A stretch of DNA of 16,534 nt, from positions 1 to 16,534 of the forward strand of contig CANEUK010000008.1 of the NCBI GenBank assembly GCA_947441695.1. The letters run 5' to 3'. This DNA comes from Rickettsiales bacterium (lineage in GTDB: Bacteria > Pseudomonadota > Alphaproteobacteria > Rickettsiales > UBA1997). Positions within the stretch are counted from its first letter, which is position 1. The number at the start of each line of letters is the position of its first letter. The notes below the pieces were generated by a model, which saw nothing but the letters and a program-made list of their open reading frames with translations, was not told where the DNA came from and searched no databases. Position numbers and translations under genes: made by a program. Shown piece by piece: positions 1 to 6,551 of the stretch.

Positions 1-183
1 TGCTCGATTCAACAGAAAAAACAAACGTTACTCCAAAGCAATTGACATGATTTAGAACTCAATTTTTCTGTTTTTTTAATAGGAAGCAATTCTTTTCTAC
101 ATTTGATTAGCAATACCTTGATAATCATAAATTAGTTGTTGATTTAAAAAAATAAAATATTAATTAAACAGTGTAAAATTAAA
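1..183. other. Leader region before the TetR gene; no gene seen
   Basis: This AT-rich stretch holds no open frame of useful length. Several weak promoter-like words occur, such as TTGTTG at 136-141 with TATTAA at 158-163, but they match consensus too poorly to call. The TetR start at 184 has only A/T-rich sequence ahead of it and no Shine-Dalgarno motif. An autoregulatory operator for the TetR protein would be expected here, but I see no clear long palindrome. Confidence 0.5.
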
Positions 184-777
184 ATGGCAAGAAGAAATGA
201 TCATACAAAAGAAGAGATAAGAGAAATGGTAGTTTCATCTGGTTTGAATCTTATAAAGAATTCTGGATTCTCTGGTTTCAGCACGCGTCAAATTGCGAAA
301 GAAATTGGTTACACGGTTGGAACCCTGTATAATGTTTTTGATAATTACGATGATATAGTTTTGCACATTAATGCAGCAACACTTGATGATATGGGGAAAT
401 TCATTGAAGAGGGTCTTAATCCAAAACTAAAAAATGCAAAGGCCATTAAGCAGCTTGCAAAGCTTTGTATCGATTTTGCTCATAAAAATCGTAATAGCTG
501 GAGCGCTCTATTTGAATATAACATACCTCCCGAGTTAGATTTTCCTGAGTGGTATAATCAAAGAATAGAAAAGCTTTTTAGTATTGTTGAGAGTCTATTA
601 TCGGAATTTATCAGCAAAAAATCAGAAGCTTTAAAGCATGCAAAAGTAATTTGGGCAAGTATTCACGGAATTTGTGTACTAAGCCTAACGCAAAAATTGA
701 ATGTTGCAGGAACTGCATCTGTTGAAATTTTAACTGATTCTTTGATAGAGAATTATTTGCGAGGTCTTGAAAAATGA
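184..777 (+). CDS. TetR/AcrR-family transcriptional regulator with WHG-type C-terminal domain
   Basis: This 197-residue protein has the usual TetR length and layout. The N-terminal helix-turn-helix lies at about residues 11-56, with the typical run GFSGFSTRQIAKEIG followed by GTLYNVFDNYDDI, where the recognition helix sits. The rest is a helical ligand/dimer domain. WASIHG at 157-162 and the preceding aromatic-rich segment (EYNIPPELDFPEWY) resemble the WHG-type C-terminal domain of one TetR subgroup. Such proteins normally repress a neighbouring gene and release DNA on binding a small ligand; the ligand is unknown. Its stop codon overlaps the start of the hydrolase gene, so the two are probably co-transcribed and the hydrolase is a likely target. 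Family assignment is firm; regulatory target is inference. Confidence 0.9.
   Translation: MARRNDHTKEEIREMVVSSGLNLIKNSGFSGFSTRQIAKEIGYTVGTLYNVFDNYDDIVLHINAATLDDMGKFIEEGLNPKLKNAKAIKQLAKLCIDFAHKNRNSWSALFEYNIPPELDFPEWYNQRIEKLFSIVESLLSEFISKKSEALKHAKVIWASIHGICVLSLTQKLNVAGTASVEILTDSLIENYLRGLEK
761..764 (+). promoter_or_regulatory. Shine-Dalgarno GAGG for the hydrolase gene
   Basis: GAGG lies nine bases before the ATG at 774, inside the end of the TetR gene. It is the clearest Shine-Dalgarno match in the window and supports the overlapping start. Confidence 0.6.
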
Positions 778-1493
778 TCCGCAAATTTTTCTCTATTTTA
801 AAATGTAATTTTTTACTGTTCTCAAACTCTGCTCAAGCTTCTGGTCTAAGAAATGACGGTGATTATGTTATAATTTTGCACGGCATTGCCAGATCAAATA
901 AGCATATGCAAACACTTGCCACCTACCTACAAAAAGATGGGTTTGATGTTATCAATTTAAGTTACCCCTCCACGACTCATAAAATTGAAGATCTGACAGA
1001 AATCATAAATAAAGAAATTTTCCAAAGAACTAATGAAAAAAAGCCAATACACTTCATTGGATATTCAATGGGCGGGTTAATTGTTCGTGCATTAATCCAT
1101 AAAAATAATTACAAAAATCTAGGAAAAGTTGTTCAACTAGCACCGCCAAATCAAGGCAGTGAAGTTGCAGATTTTGTGAAAAACTTTTGGCCTTACAAAA
1201 AAATATTTGGGCCTGCTGGTCAACAATTAATTACCGATCAAAGTGCGGTAAAACACATTTTTGGCGAAGTGAATTACGAGCTTGGGATTATTGCGGGGAA
1301 CGCAACTATTGATCCAATTTCATCGGCAATAATTCCTGGAGAAAATGATGGCAAAGTTGCGGTTAAAAGAACTAAGTTAGAAGGAATGAAAGATCATATT
1401 GTGGTTAGTGCGTCTCATACCTTTTTCCCATCTAACAAAGAAGTGCAAAAGCAAACTTTATTCTTCCTAAAGAATGGTAATTTTAAACGCTAA
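774..1493 (+). CDS. Alpha/beta hydrolase, lipase/esterase-like, possibly exported
   Basis: The 239-residue protein shows the alpha/beta-hydrolase signature: an HG oxyanion motif at 36-37 (YVIILHGIARS), the nucleophile elbow GYSMGG at 96-101 with Ser98, then VVQLAPPNQGS as in PGAP1/lipase-class enzymes. Probable acid and base are Asp192 (in PGENDG) and His215 (in SASHTFF), completing a Ser-Asp-His triad. The N-terminus (MIRKFFSILKCNFLLF then SNSAQA) looks like a short signal peptide with an A-x-A-like cleavage site near residue 22, so export to the periplasm is possible but weakly supported. The substrate is unknown; an ester or acyl lipid is likely. ATG overlaps the regulator's stop (ATGA), and GAGG at 761-764 forms a well-spaced ribosome binding site, unusual in this window. 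Confidence 0.88.
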   Translation: MIRKFFSILKCNFLLFSNSAQASGLRNDGDYVIILHGIARSNKHMQTLATYLQKDGFDVINLSYPSTTHKIEDLTEIINKEIFQRTNEKKPIHFIGYSMGGLIVRALIHKNNYKNLGKVVQLAPPNQGSEVADFVKNFWPYKKIFGPAGQQLITDQSAVKHIFGEVNYELGIIAGNATIDPISSAIIPGENDGKVAVKRTKLEGMKDHIVVSASHTFFPSNKEVQKQTLFFLKNGNFKR

Positions 1494-1564
1494 AAATAGT
1501 GGATGCGCAAATTATGTTTACGGTTTCTTCTGGCTTATTTACTTCGCCATTCTTTCTCTTTTTC

Positions 1565-2046
1565 CGCTGATATAAAAAGTAAGGCTGCGATTGGCTAAAA
1601 GCAGTTGAAATGACAGTTAACAATCAGTTTCCAAGCGGGGTCAGAGATGAGGTAATAAAAAGAGGTTATGAACTTAATCTGATGTCAGACAAATGACGCA
1701 GCGAAGCAAGTAATTTGCCACTCGCTCAATTAAAAAAATAAAAAATTGCGAGCAAAAAGGCTGCCAACTTATTTGAAGAAAACTTGCGAAGCGCTAGGAA
1801 TTAATCTCGCCTTCACCAGCTATAACAACCCCAAAGGCAATTCCGACACGAAACGCTTCACGCGAACCATGAAAGAAGAATGCCTTTGGATTAATGAACG
1901 GGATTATTTAGGAAGTCTTACGAAATCACTGAAATGCTGGTTCAACGAGTATAACCAAAATTATCTTCATTCAAAAATTACACCACAAAAGCCCAAATGA
2001 GTTTGAGTTAGAATTTAAGCGAAATTTAGCTGAAAATTCTGCTTGA
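1565..2046 (+). pseudogene. Remnant of an IS3-type (DDE integrase core) transposase, frameshifted and interrupted
   Basis: Three pieces in different frames rebuild the C-terminal half of an IS3-like transposase. About 1583-1693 reads GCDWLKAVEMTVNNQFPSGV and on to LNLMSD, matching the start of the family's SDNG motif. 1759-1994 reads the GCQPT-like continuation, then KTCEALGINLAFTSYNNPKG and RTMKEECLW. After a frameshift near 1993 the tail reads PNEFELEFKRNLAENSA and stops at 2046. Between the first two pieces sits a palindromic element of about 65 nt. The word DTKRF stands where relatives have DTERF; the Glu there is, from family knowledge, the last residue of the DDE triad, so it is probably lost. 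No N-terminal half, orfA or terminal inverted repeats were recognised. The largest intact frame is 1746-2000. The copy is dead. Confidence 0.8.
1710..1755 (+). repeat. Palindromic dispersed element, family 1, copy 1 (inside the transposase)
   Basis: This 46-nt core matches 5153-5198 at about 40 of 46 positions, allowing a one-base shift of the central A-run. The ends are inverted: CTCGC near the left pairs with GCGAG near the right, flanked by TTGC and GCAA, around an A-rich loop. The transposase reading is lost from about 1694 and regained at about 1759, so the inserted segment is about 65 nt and includes GACGCAGCGAAGCAA on its left. It resembles in style the palindromic elements of Rickettsia, but I cannot match it to a named family. 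Confidence 0.65.
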
Positions 2047-2199
2047 ATATTCTTTTGGATTTGAATTGATTTTTGGGGATCCTAGCAAAATTTACGTCCA
2101 AAACTATTTCTTCAGAAAAAAGTGAAGCTTTAAAAGCTGGCAATTCAAAACAAACCCAAATTCAAACAGAGTTTGAATTTGATTAATCATAATCAAACC
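2047..2199. other. Intergenic leader of dapE with a perfect 11-bp hairpin
   Basis: CAAATTCAAAC at 2157-2167 and GTTTGAATTTG at 2171-2181 form a perfect 11-bp stem with a 3-nt AGA loop, ending 18 nt before the dapE ATG. There is no U-run directly after it, so it is not a standard terminator. It could affect dapE translation or be a small repeat: 6513-6539 matches 2158-2184 at about 22 of 27 positions. The rest of the stretch shows no gene and no convincing promoter. Confidence 0.5.
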
Positions 2200-3381
2200 A
2201 TGACAAAAAAACTAAGCGCAATTGAGCTTTCGCAAAAATTGATTCAAATTCCGTCTTACAGCGGCAACAATCCACAGGTTTTAGAATTTCTTGGAAATTA
2301 CTTAAAAAAACTTGGTTTTACTTGTGATTTTTTAGAATTTGAGGGCGATTTGTCTTACAAAGTCAATAATTTGCACGCGGTTTTTAACCCCAAAAATTGC
2401 GATAAAGTTTTGTATTTTGCAGGTCACACCGACGTGGTAAATGAAGGCGATAAAGCGGCGTGGAAGCACGATCCGTTTGCTGCCAAAATTATTGAAGGAA
2501 AAATTTTTGGTCGCGGCGCCGCCGATATGAAATGCGCAATTGCTTGTTTTGTTGCGGCTGTGGAAGAATTTTTGACCGAAAAAAAATCACCCGATTTTGT
2601 TCCTGATTTTGCTCCAAATTTTGGAATTGGCTTTTTAATTACCAACGACGAAGAAGCAGACGGAATAAATGGCACCAAAAAAGTGTTGGATTGGATGAAA
2701 AATTCGGGCAAAAAAATTAGCCATTGCTTGGTTGGCGAACCAACAAATCCTGAAAAATTTGGCGAAATGATAAAAGTTGGAAGGCGCGGCTCGATTGGCT
2801 TTAAGCTAAAAATTATTGGCAAACAAGGTCACGTGGCTTATCCGCAAAACGCGTTAAATCCAATCACAATTTTGGTAAATCTTTTGCAGATTTTAAAAAC
2901 TCACAAATTTGACGAAGGAACTAAATTTTTTGACGCAACAAACTTAGAAATCACCGCAATTTCTTCGCAAAATTTAGGCGGAAATGTCATTCCAAATGAA
3001 TGCGAGTGCGCTTTTAACGTGCGTTTTAACGATTTGCATTCGTCGCAATCAATTATCGAACTAGTTGAATATGCTTGCCAAAAAACTGTTGGTTTTGGCG
3101 CCAGTTTTGAATTGAGCCACCGAACAAGCGGCGAAAGTTTTTTAAGTGCGCCAAAAGTTTTAGCAGAAATTGTGGCAAATTCGGTTGAAAAAATTTGCGG
3201 CAAAAAACCAGTTTTAAGCACCAGCGGCGGAACTTCTGACGCCAGATTTATCAAAGATTTTGCCGAAGTTGTTGAAATTGGCTTGGTAAATAAAACCGCG
3301 CATCAAATTGATGAATTTTCCGAAGTTTCAGAAATTGAAGATTTGCAAAAAACTTACTTAGAAATTTTAAAAACTTTTTAA
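2200..3381 (+). CDS. dapE: Succinyl-diaminopimelate desuccinylase
   Basis: DapE hydrolyses N-succinyl-LL-2,6-diaminopimelate in the succinylase branch of lysine/meso-DAP synthesis, so it feeds peptidoglycan. The metal-site residues of the M20 family are present: His76 and Asp78 (GHTDVV), bridging Asp109 (GRGAADMK), catalytic Glu151 with ligand Glu152 (TNDEEADG), Glu180 (VGEPTNPEKF) and His368 (NKTAHQIDEF). Two catalytic domains flank the dimerisation insert, which starts at about GRRGSIGFKL. The 393 residues slightly exceed the usual 375-380, partly from a three-unit repeat at 131-142. I chose ATG 2200 over a TTG at 2173, which sits inside the upstream hairpin and adds nine poorly conserved-looking residues. 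No Shine-Dalgarno is visible. The ABC exporter follows after 2 nt. Confidence 0.93.
   Translation: MTKKLSAIELSQKLIQIPSYSGNNPQVLEFLGNYLKKLGFTCDFLEFEGDLSYKVNNLHAVFNPKNCDKVLYFAGHTDVVNEGDKAAWKHDPFAAKIIEGKIFGRGAADMKCAIACFVAAVEEFLTEKKSPDFVPDFAPNFGIGFLITNDEEADGINGTKKVLDWMKNSGKKISHCLVGEPTNPEKFGEMIKVGRRGSIGFKLKIIGKQGHVAYPQNALNPITILVNLLQILKTHKFDEGTKFFDATNLEITAISSQNLGGNVIPNECECAFNVRFNDLHSSQSIIELVEYACQKTVGFGASFELSHRTSGESFLSAPKVLAEIVANSVEKICGKKPVLSTSGGTSDARFIKDFAEVVEIGLVNKTAHQIDEFSEVSEIEDLQKTYLEILKTF
2590..2625 (+). repeat. Three imperfect 12-bp tandem units inside dapE
   Basis: CCCGATTTTGTT, CCTGATTTTGCT and CCAAATTTTGGA follow one another in frame and encode PDFV, PDFA and PNFG, just before the strand leading to the catalytic TNDEE motif. 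The unit length is a multiple of three, so expansion keeps the frame. Confidence 0.7.
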
Positions 3382-3383
3382 AA

Positions 3384-5150
3384 GTGAAAGCAGGCAAACA
3401 AAACACAATTCCATCTTTTTTGTGGCAAATCATCAAGCCTTACAAATGGTGGTATTTGCTGATGATGCAAGCGCCAATTATCGGTGGGTTTTACAACGTT
3501 GCCAATATGTATTCGCTCAAGCTTGTGGTTGACGCCTTTGGCGGCGCGGCAATTGTGCGATATAGCGATTTGTTTTTTCCAATCGCGCTTTATATCGGAT
3601 CAATTTTATTGCTCGAAACCACGTGGCGCATCAGCCAATTTGCTTGGATGAAATCGCAGCCTTTTGTGCGCGCCGACATTGTGGCGCAATCTTACGCTTA
3701 CGTGCAAAATCACTCTTATCAGTTTTTTCAAAACACGCCAAGCGGCTCAATTACTAGCAAAATCAAGGGAATTGTCACGGGCTACGACAATTTGTGGTTT
3801 GGCGTTCATCATCGAATTACGCACCCTTTTTTGAATATAGTTATTGGCATTTCGGCTTTGGCTTTTATCAATTTTCCGCTTTTTATTTTTGTGGCAATTT
3901 GGAGTTTGGTGTTTTTTCCGATAATGCTAAAAATGTCGCTCAAAGTCGGCAAACTTTCTGCCGCAACCAATGATAGCAAGCACGAAGTAATTGGTTTGGT
4001 TGCTGACAACATCACTAATATTTTTTCAATTTTTTTTCTTAACGCCAAAAAACGTGAGCTAGAAAAAATCAAAAAATTCACCGCAATTGATGTTGCCAAA
4101 AAAGATTACGCGCAAATTAAATGCGATTTGAATATGGCTTTGATTGGCGGCGTGATGTATTCTGCGATGATATTTTCGATGTTTATTTTTATGATTCACT
4201 TGCGCCAAAAAAATTTGGTTTCTAGCGGCGATTTTGTTTTTGTGATGACTTCAACCTTTTTTGTGGTCGAGGCCATTTGGCGTTTAGTTAGTGAAATTGG
4301 TGAATTTGCGGCAAAAATGGGCGATTTTCGTTCGTCATTTTCAATTTTAAAAACGCCGCAAGATTCAATTGATAAGCCAAACGCCAAAGATTTGCGGGTT
4401 GATGGCGGCGAAATAATTTTTAAAAATTTGCAATTTTGTTATGAAAACGGCGAAAAAATTTTTGACTGCTTAAATTTACACATCAAAGCGGGCGAAAAAG
4501 TTGGATTAGTTGGATATTCGGGCGCAGGAAAATCAACGATTACGTCGCTTTTGCTGAAAAATTTTAAAGTTTTGGCGGGCGATATTTTAATTGATAATCA
4601 AAGCATTTACGAAATTTCTTCGGAAAGTTTGCGCGCTCAAATTGCCCTAATTCCGCAAGATACAATGTTGTTTCACCGCTCAATTGGTGAAAATATTGGC
4701 TACGCAAAAGAAAATTCTAGCCAAAAAGAAATTGAACAAGCCGCCAAAATGGCGAATATCCACGATTTTATTGCCGCTTTGCCAAACGGATATGAAACTT
4801 TAGTTGGCGAGCGCGGAATAAAATTAAGCAGCGGACAACGCCAACGCGTGGCAATTGCGCGAGCAATTTTAAAAGACGCGCCAATTTTAATTTTGGACGA
4901 AGCAACTTCTAGCCTTGATTCGCAATCAGAAAGTCAAATTCAAGCTAGCCTAAATTTGTTAATTGACGATAAATCAAAAACCGCCAAAAAGACCGTAATT
5001 GCAATTGCGCACCGACTTTCAACGCTAAAACATTTAGATAGAATTATTGTTTTAGAAGGCGGAAAAATTATTGAAGAAGGAAAACATGACGAGCTTTTGG
5101 CAGATAATAATAGTTTATACAAAAAACTTTGGGATTTGCAGGCAATTTAA
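3384..5150 (+). CDS. ABC exporter, fused membrane and ATPase domains (MsbA/multidrug type)
   Basis: This 588-residue half-transporter has an N-terminal type I exporter membrane domain (about residues 15-320, around six helices) and a C-terminal nucleotide-binding domain. Walker A is GYSGAGKST at 377-385, the Q-loop Gln is 425 (IPQDTMLF), the signature is LSSGQRQR from 481, Walker B is ILILDE at 501-506, and the H-loop His is 543 (IAHRLSTL). The signature has Ser in place of the first Gly of LSGGQ; such variants can be active. It would act as a homodimer, or a heterodimer with the paralogue at 12584. Substrate is unknown (lipid, drug or peptide). Start is GTG two bases after the dapE stop, implying one transcript; no Shine-Dalgarno is seen. 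Substrate assignment to lipid A is not justified. Confidence 0.92.
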   Translation: MKAGKQNTIPSFLWQIIKPYKWWYLLMMQAPIIGGFYNVANMYSLKLVVDAFGGAAIVRYSDLFFPIALYIGSILLLETTWRISQFAWMKSQPFVRADIVAQSYAYVQNHSYQFFQNTPSGSITSKIKGIVTGYDNLWFGVHHRITHPFLNIVIGISALAFINFPLFIFVAIWSLVFFPIMLKMSLKVGKLSAATNDSKHEVIGLVADNITNIFSIFFLNAKKRELEKIKKFTAIDVAKKDYAQIKCDLNMALIGGVMYSAMIFSMFIFMIHLRQKNLVSSGDFVFVMTSTFFVVEAIWRLVSEIGEFAAKMGDFRSSFSILKTPQDSIDKPNAKDLRVDGGEIIFKNLQFCYENGEKIFDCLNLHIKAGEKVGLVGYSGAGKSTITSLLLKNFKVLAGDILIDNQSIYEISSESLRAQIALIPQDTMLFHRSIGENIGYAKENSSQKEIEQAAKMANIHDFIAALPNGYETLVGERGIKLSSGQRQRVAIARAILKDAPILILDEATSSLDSQSESQIQASLNLLIDDKSKTAKKTVIAIAHRLSTLKHLDRIIVLEGGKIIEEGKHDELLADNNSLYKKLWDLQAI

Positions 5151-5152
5151 GG

Positions 5153-5198
5153 GTAATTTGCAACTCGCTCAATTAAAAAATAAAGAATCTGCGAGCAA
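5153..5198 (+). repeat. Palindromic dispersed element, family 1, copy 2
   Basis: It begins three bases after the ABC exporter stop codon. The 46-nt core shares CTCGCTCAATTAAAAAA and GCGAGCAA with copy 1 at 1710-1755. The inverted ends CTCGC/GCGAG allow a short stem with an A-rich loop. The following 79 nt continue an open frame that ends at 5277 (KLKLVSKTSKFLLKNAKS and on), whose first part is also readable in copy 1, so the full element may be longer here. Confidence 0.65.
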
Positions 5199-5278
5199 GC
5201 TAAAACTAGTTTCTAAAACGAGTAAGTTTCTGCTAAAAAACGCAAAATCATTAAAAGTGTTTTTGGATTATTTGTAAT

Positions 5279-5303
5279 CAAGGTTTTTCAATTGCAAACC
5301 TTG
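5279..5303. terminator. Hairpin between converging transcripts (possible weak terminator)
   Basis: CAAGGTTT at 5279-5286 and AAACCTTG at 5296-5303 form a perfect 8-bp stem with a 9-nt loop, about 130 nt after the ABC exporter. It is followed by TTGTTG rather than a clean T-run, so intrinsic termination is plausible but not clear. Confidence 0.4.
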
Positions 5304-5307
5304 TTGT

Positions 5308-5344
5308 AAATACCCGATTAAAATTAGGAAAGATGTGGGTATTT
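5308..5344. terminator. Second hairpin between converging transcripts
   Basis: AAATACCC at 5308-5315 and GGGTATTT at 5337-5344 form a perfect 8-bp stem around a 21-nt loop. Read on the minus strand, it lies 40 nt past the nusG stop and its A/T-rich stem end could help termination of nusG. The long loop weakens the case. Confidence 0.35.
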
Positions 5345-5384
5345 ATTGGTTTTAAATGGCTAATTAATTTTAAGAATGTTGCTC

Positions 5385-5924
5385 CTAGGATATTTTTTCT
5401 ACTTGATCAACATTCAACTCAATAGAAGTAGCTCTTCCAAAAATCGAAACAGAAATTTTTATTTTTTGTTTTTCCGAATCAAAGCTTTCAACTACTCCAG
5501 AAAAAGATTCAAAAGAACCTTCTTTGATATTTAGATTTTCTCCAACTTCAAAAGTTAGTGTTTTTTTGTTTTGTTCGTTCACGGAAGAGGCATTTAATAT
5601 TTTTTCCATTTCTGATTCAGAAATCACCTTGGGATTATTTTTATCTCCTAAAAAACCCATAACTTTGGGAATTGAGTTGATTAAACCGTAAACTTCTCCG
5701 TCTTTTAGATCTGCATTAATAAAGACATATCCAGGAAAGAGTTTTTGAGCTTCTTGTATTTTTTGACCTTTTTTTACTTTTATTACCAATTTGCTGGGAA
5801 CCAAAACATCGGTTATTTTCTTATCAAGCGAATCTTTGATGATCAGCGACTTAATTGCTGAAGCAACCTTGTTTTCTTGTCCAGCTACCACGTTTACAAT
5901 GTGCCACTTATTGTTATTTTCCAT
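5385..5924 (-). CDS. nusG: Transcription termination/antitermination factor NusG
   Basis: NusG binds RNA polymerase and affects pausing, Rho termination and coupling to ribosomes. The 179-residue protein has the usual size. The NGN domain spans about 5-115 (KWHIVNVVAGQENKVA at the start, FPGYVFI at 63-69, then PKVMGFLGD), and the KOW domain about 125-176 (GSFESFSGVVESFD, then IFGRATSIELNVDQVEK). It lies downstream of secE with an 82-nt gap, in the same direction, matching the common tRNA-Trp/secE/nusG order. The usual next genes (rplK, rplA) are absent: nusG ends facing the ABC exporter transcript. No Shine-Dalgarno motif precedes the ATG. Confidence 0.95.
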   Translation of the reverse strand: MENNNKWHIVNVVAGQENKVASAIKSLIIKDSLDKKITDVLVPSKLVIKVKKGQKIQEAQKLFPGYVFINADLKDGEVYGLINSIPKVMGFLGDKNNPKVISESEMEKILNASSVNEQNKKTLTFEVGENLNIKEGSFESFSGVVESFDSEKQKIKISVSIFGRATSIELNVDQVEKIS

Positions 5925-6006
5925 ATTTTAGTAAGAGAATAGTTTATACTTGAGATTTGAAAGAAACTAAATGAGCAACAAAAACAGCTCATTAAAGCGA
6001 AATTTA

Positions 6007-6183
6007 TTATATACCAAAAATTAACCCTACTGTTTTAGAGGCAATAAAGTCTATTATTAATATCAAGATCGAAACCAAAGTAATGGTTACAATTGAAACC
6101 AAGGTTATAAATAAAGTCTCTTTTCTTGAAGGAAAAGAAAGGTTTTTTATTTCTCCAAATGTATCTCTAAGAAATTTAATCAT
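6007..6183 (-). CDS. secE: Preprotein translocase subunit SecE
   Basis: This 58-residue frame encodes the small SecE of the SecYEG channel. It reads MIKFLRDTFGEIKNLSFPSR, then KETLFITLVSIVTITLVSIL, then ILIIDFIASKTVGLIFGI. The conserved amphipathic stretch EIKNLSFPSRKET corresponds to the family's E-x-x-K-V-x-W-P-S/T-R-x-E, with Phe where Trp is usual. One transmembrane helix follows (about 24-46). The length fits single-helix SecE proteins. Position between tRNA-Trp (31 nt upstream) and nusG (82 nt downstream) supports the call. No Shine-Dalgarno motif is visible before the ATG. Confidence 0.93.
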   Translation of the reverse strand: MIKFLRDTFGEIKNLSFPSRKETLFITLVSIVTITLVSILILIIDFIASKTVGLIFGI

Positions 6184-6214
6184 TTATTAAGGGCTTTTTT
6201 TACATTGTATAAAT

Positions 6215-6290
6215 TGGCAGGAGCGAGAGGAATCGAACCCCCAACCAACGGTTTTGGAGACCGCTACTCTACCAGTTGAGCTACGCTCCT
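6215..6290 (-). tRNA. tRNA-Trp (anticodon CCA)
   Basis: On the minus strand the 76 nt fold as a full cloverleaf. The acceptor stem AGGAGCG pairs with CGCTCCT, the D-stem is GCTC/GAGT-like, the anticodon loop is CTCCAAA with CCA at its centre, and the T-arm contains GGTTCGATTCC. The discriminator is G and the 3' CCA is encoded in the DNA. tRNA-Trp directly before secE-nusG is a widely conserved arrangement in bacteria. Confidence 0.96.
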
Positions 6291-6347
6291 AAAAAGCAAT
6301 TTTTATTAATCACCTGCGCTCTTCAAAGTTTTTTATGAATATCTCAT

Positions 6348-6353
6348 ATTATA
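6348..6353 (-). promoter_or_regulatory. Probable -10 box of the tRNA-Trp/secE/nusG transcript
   Basis: On the minus strand a perfect TATAAT is preceded by a G (GGTATAATATG), about 58 nt upstream of the tRNA 5' end. I see no good TTGACA-like -35 at 16-18 nt; the expected region lies within an inverted repeat (6362-6387). The hexamer could occur by chance in AT-rich DNA, but its position before a stable RNA operon makes it credible. Confidence 0.45.
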
Positions 6354-6390
6354 CCTAATCAGATTCGAATTTCATCGAATTTGAATCGGC

Positions 6391-6438
6391 TTTGAATTGC
6401 TACGCGCAAAGAGAATTCGTGCGTCCGCAATAGATTTT
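6391..6438. repeat. Dispersed imperfect palindrome, family 2, copy A
   Basis: It matches 12493-12537: both start TTTGAATTGCT, share a GAGAAT middle and end in CCGCAATAGATTTT. Inside, TTGC and GCAA flank an inner pair that differs between copies but still pairs (ACGC/GCGT here). That pattern suggests a conserved hairpin. Confidence 0.6.
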
Positions 6439-6551
6439 CATAAAAATCCAAATCTTGAATCAGTTTAGATAAATAAATTTCAACAAAAAATCATTAACTT
6501 CAATATTACCTAAAATTCAAACGAGGTTTTGATTTGATTGAGCATAGAATT

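Noticed and set aside
1494..2160. Terminal inverted repeats and target duplication of the IS3 remnant
   Set aside because: I looked for a TGxx...xxCA pair flanking the remnant and found none; the ends have probably decayed.
2173..2199. TTG start giving DapE nine extra residues
   Set aside because: The codon falls inside the perfect hairpin, and ATG at 2200 leads straight into the normal DapE N-terminus.
2424..3254. Two open frames on the minus strand opposite dapE
   Set aside because: The dapE frame is complete with all metal ligands; the antisense frames arise from its A/T-biased codons and show no domain features.
5071..5277. 68-codon open frame overlapping the end of the first ABC exporter
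   Set aside because: The first part is an out-of-frame shadow of the exporter and the rest is the palindromic element tail. There is no start signal of its own.
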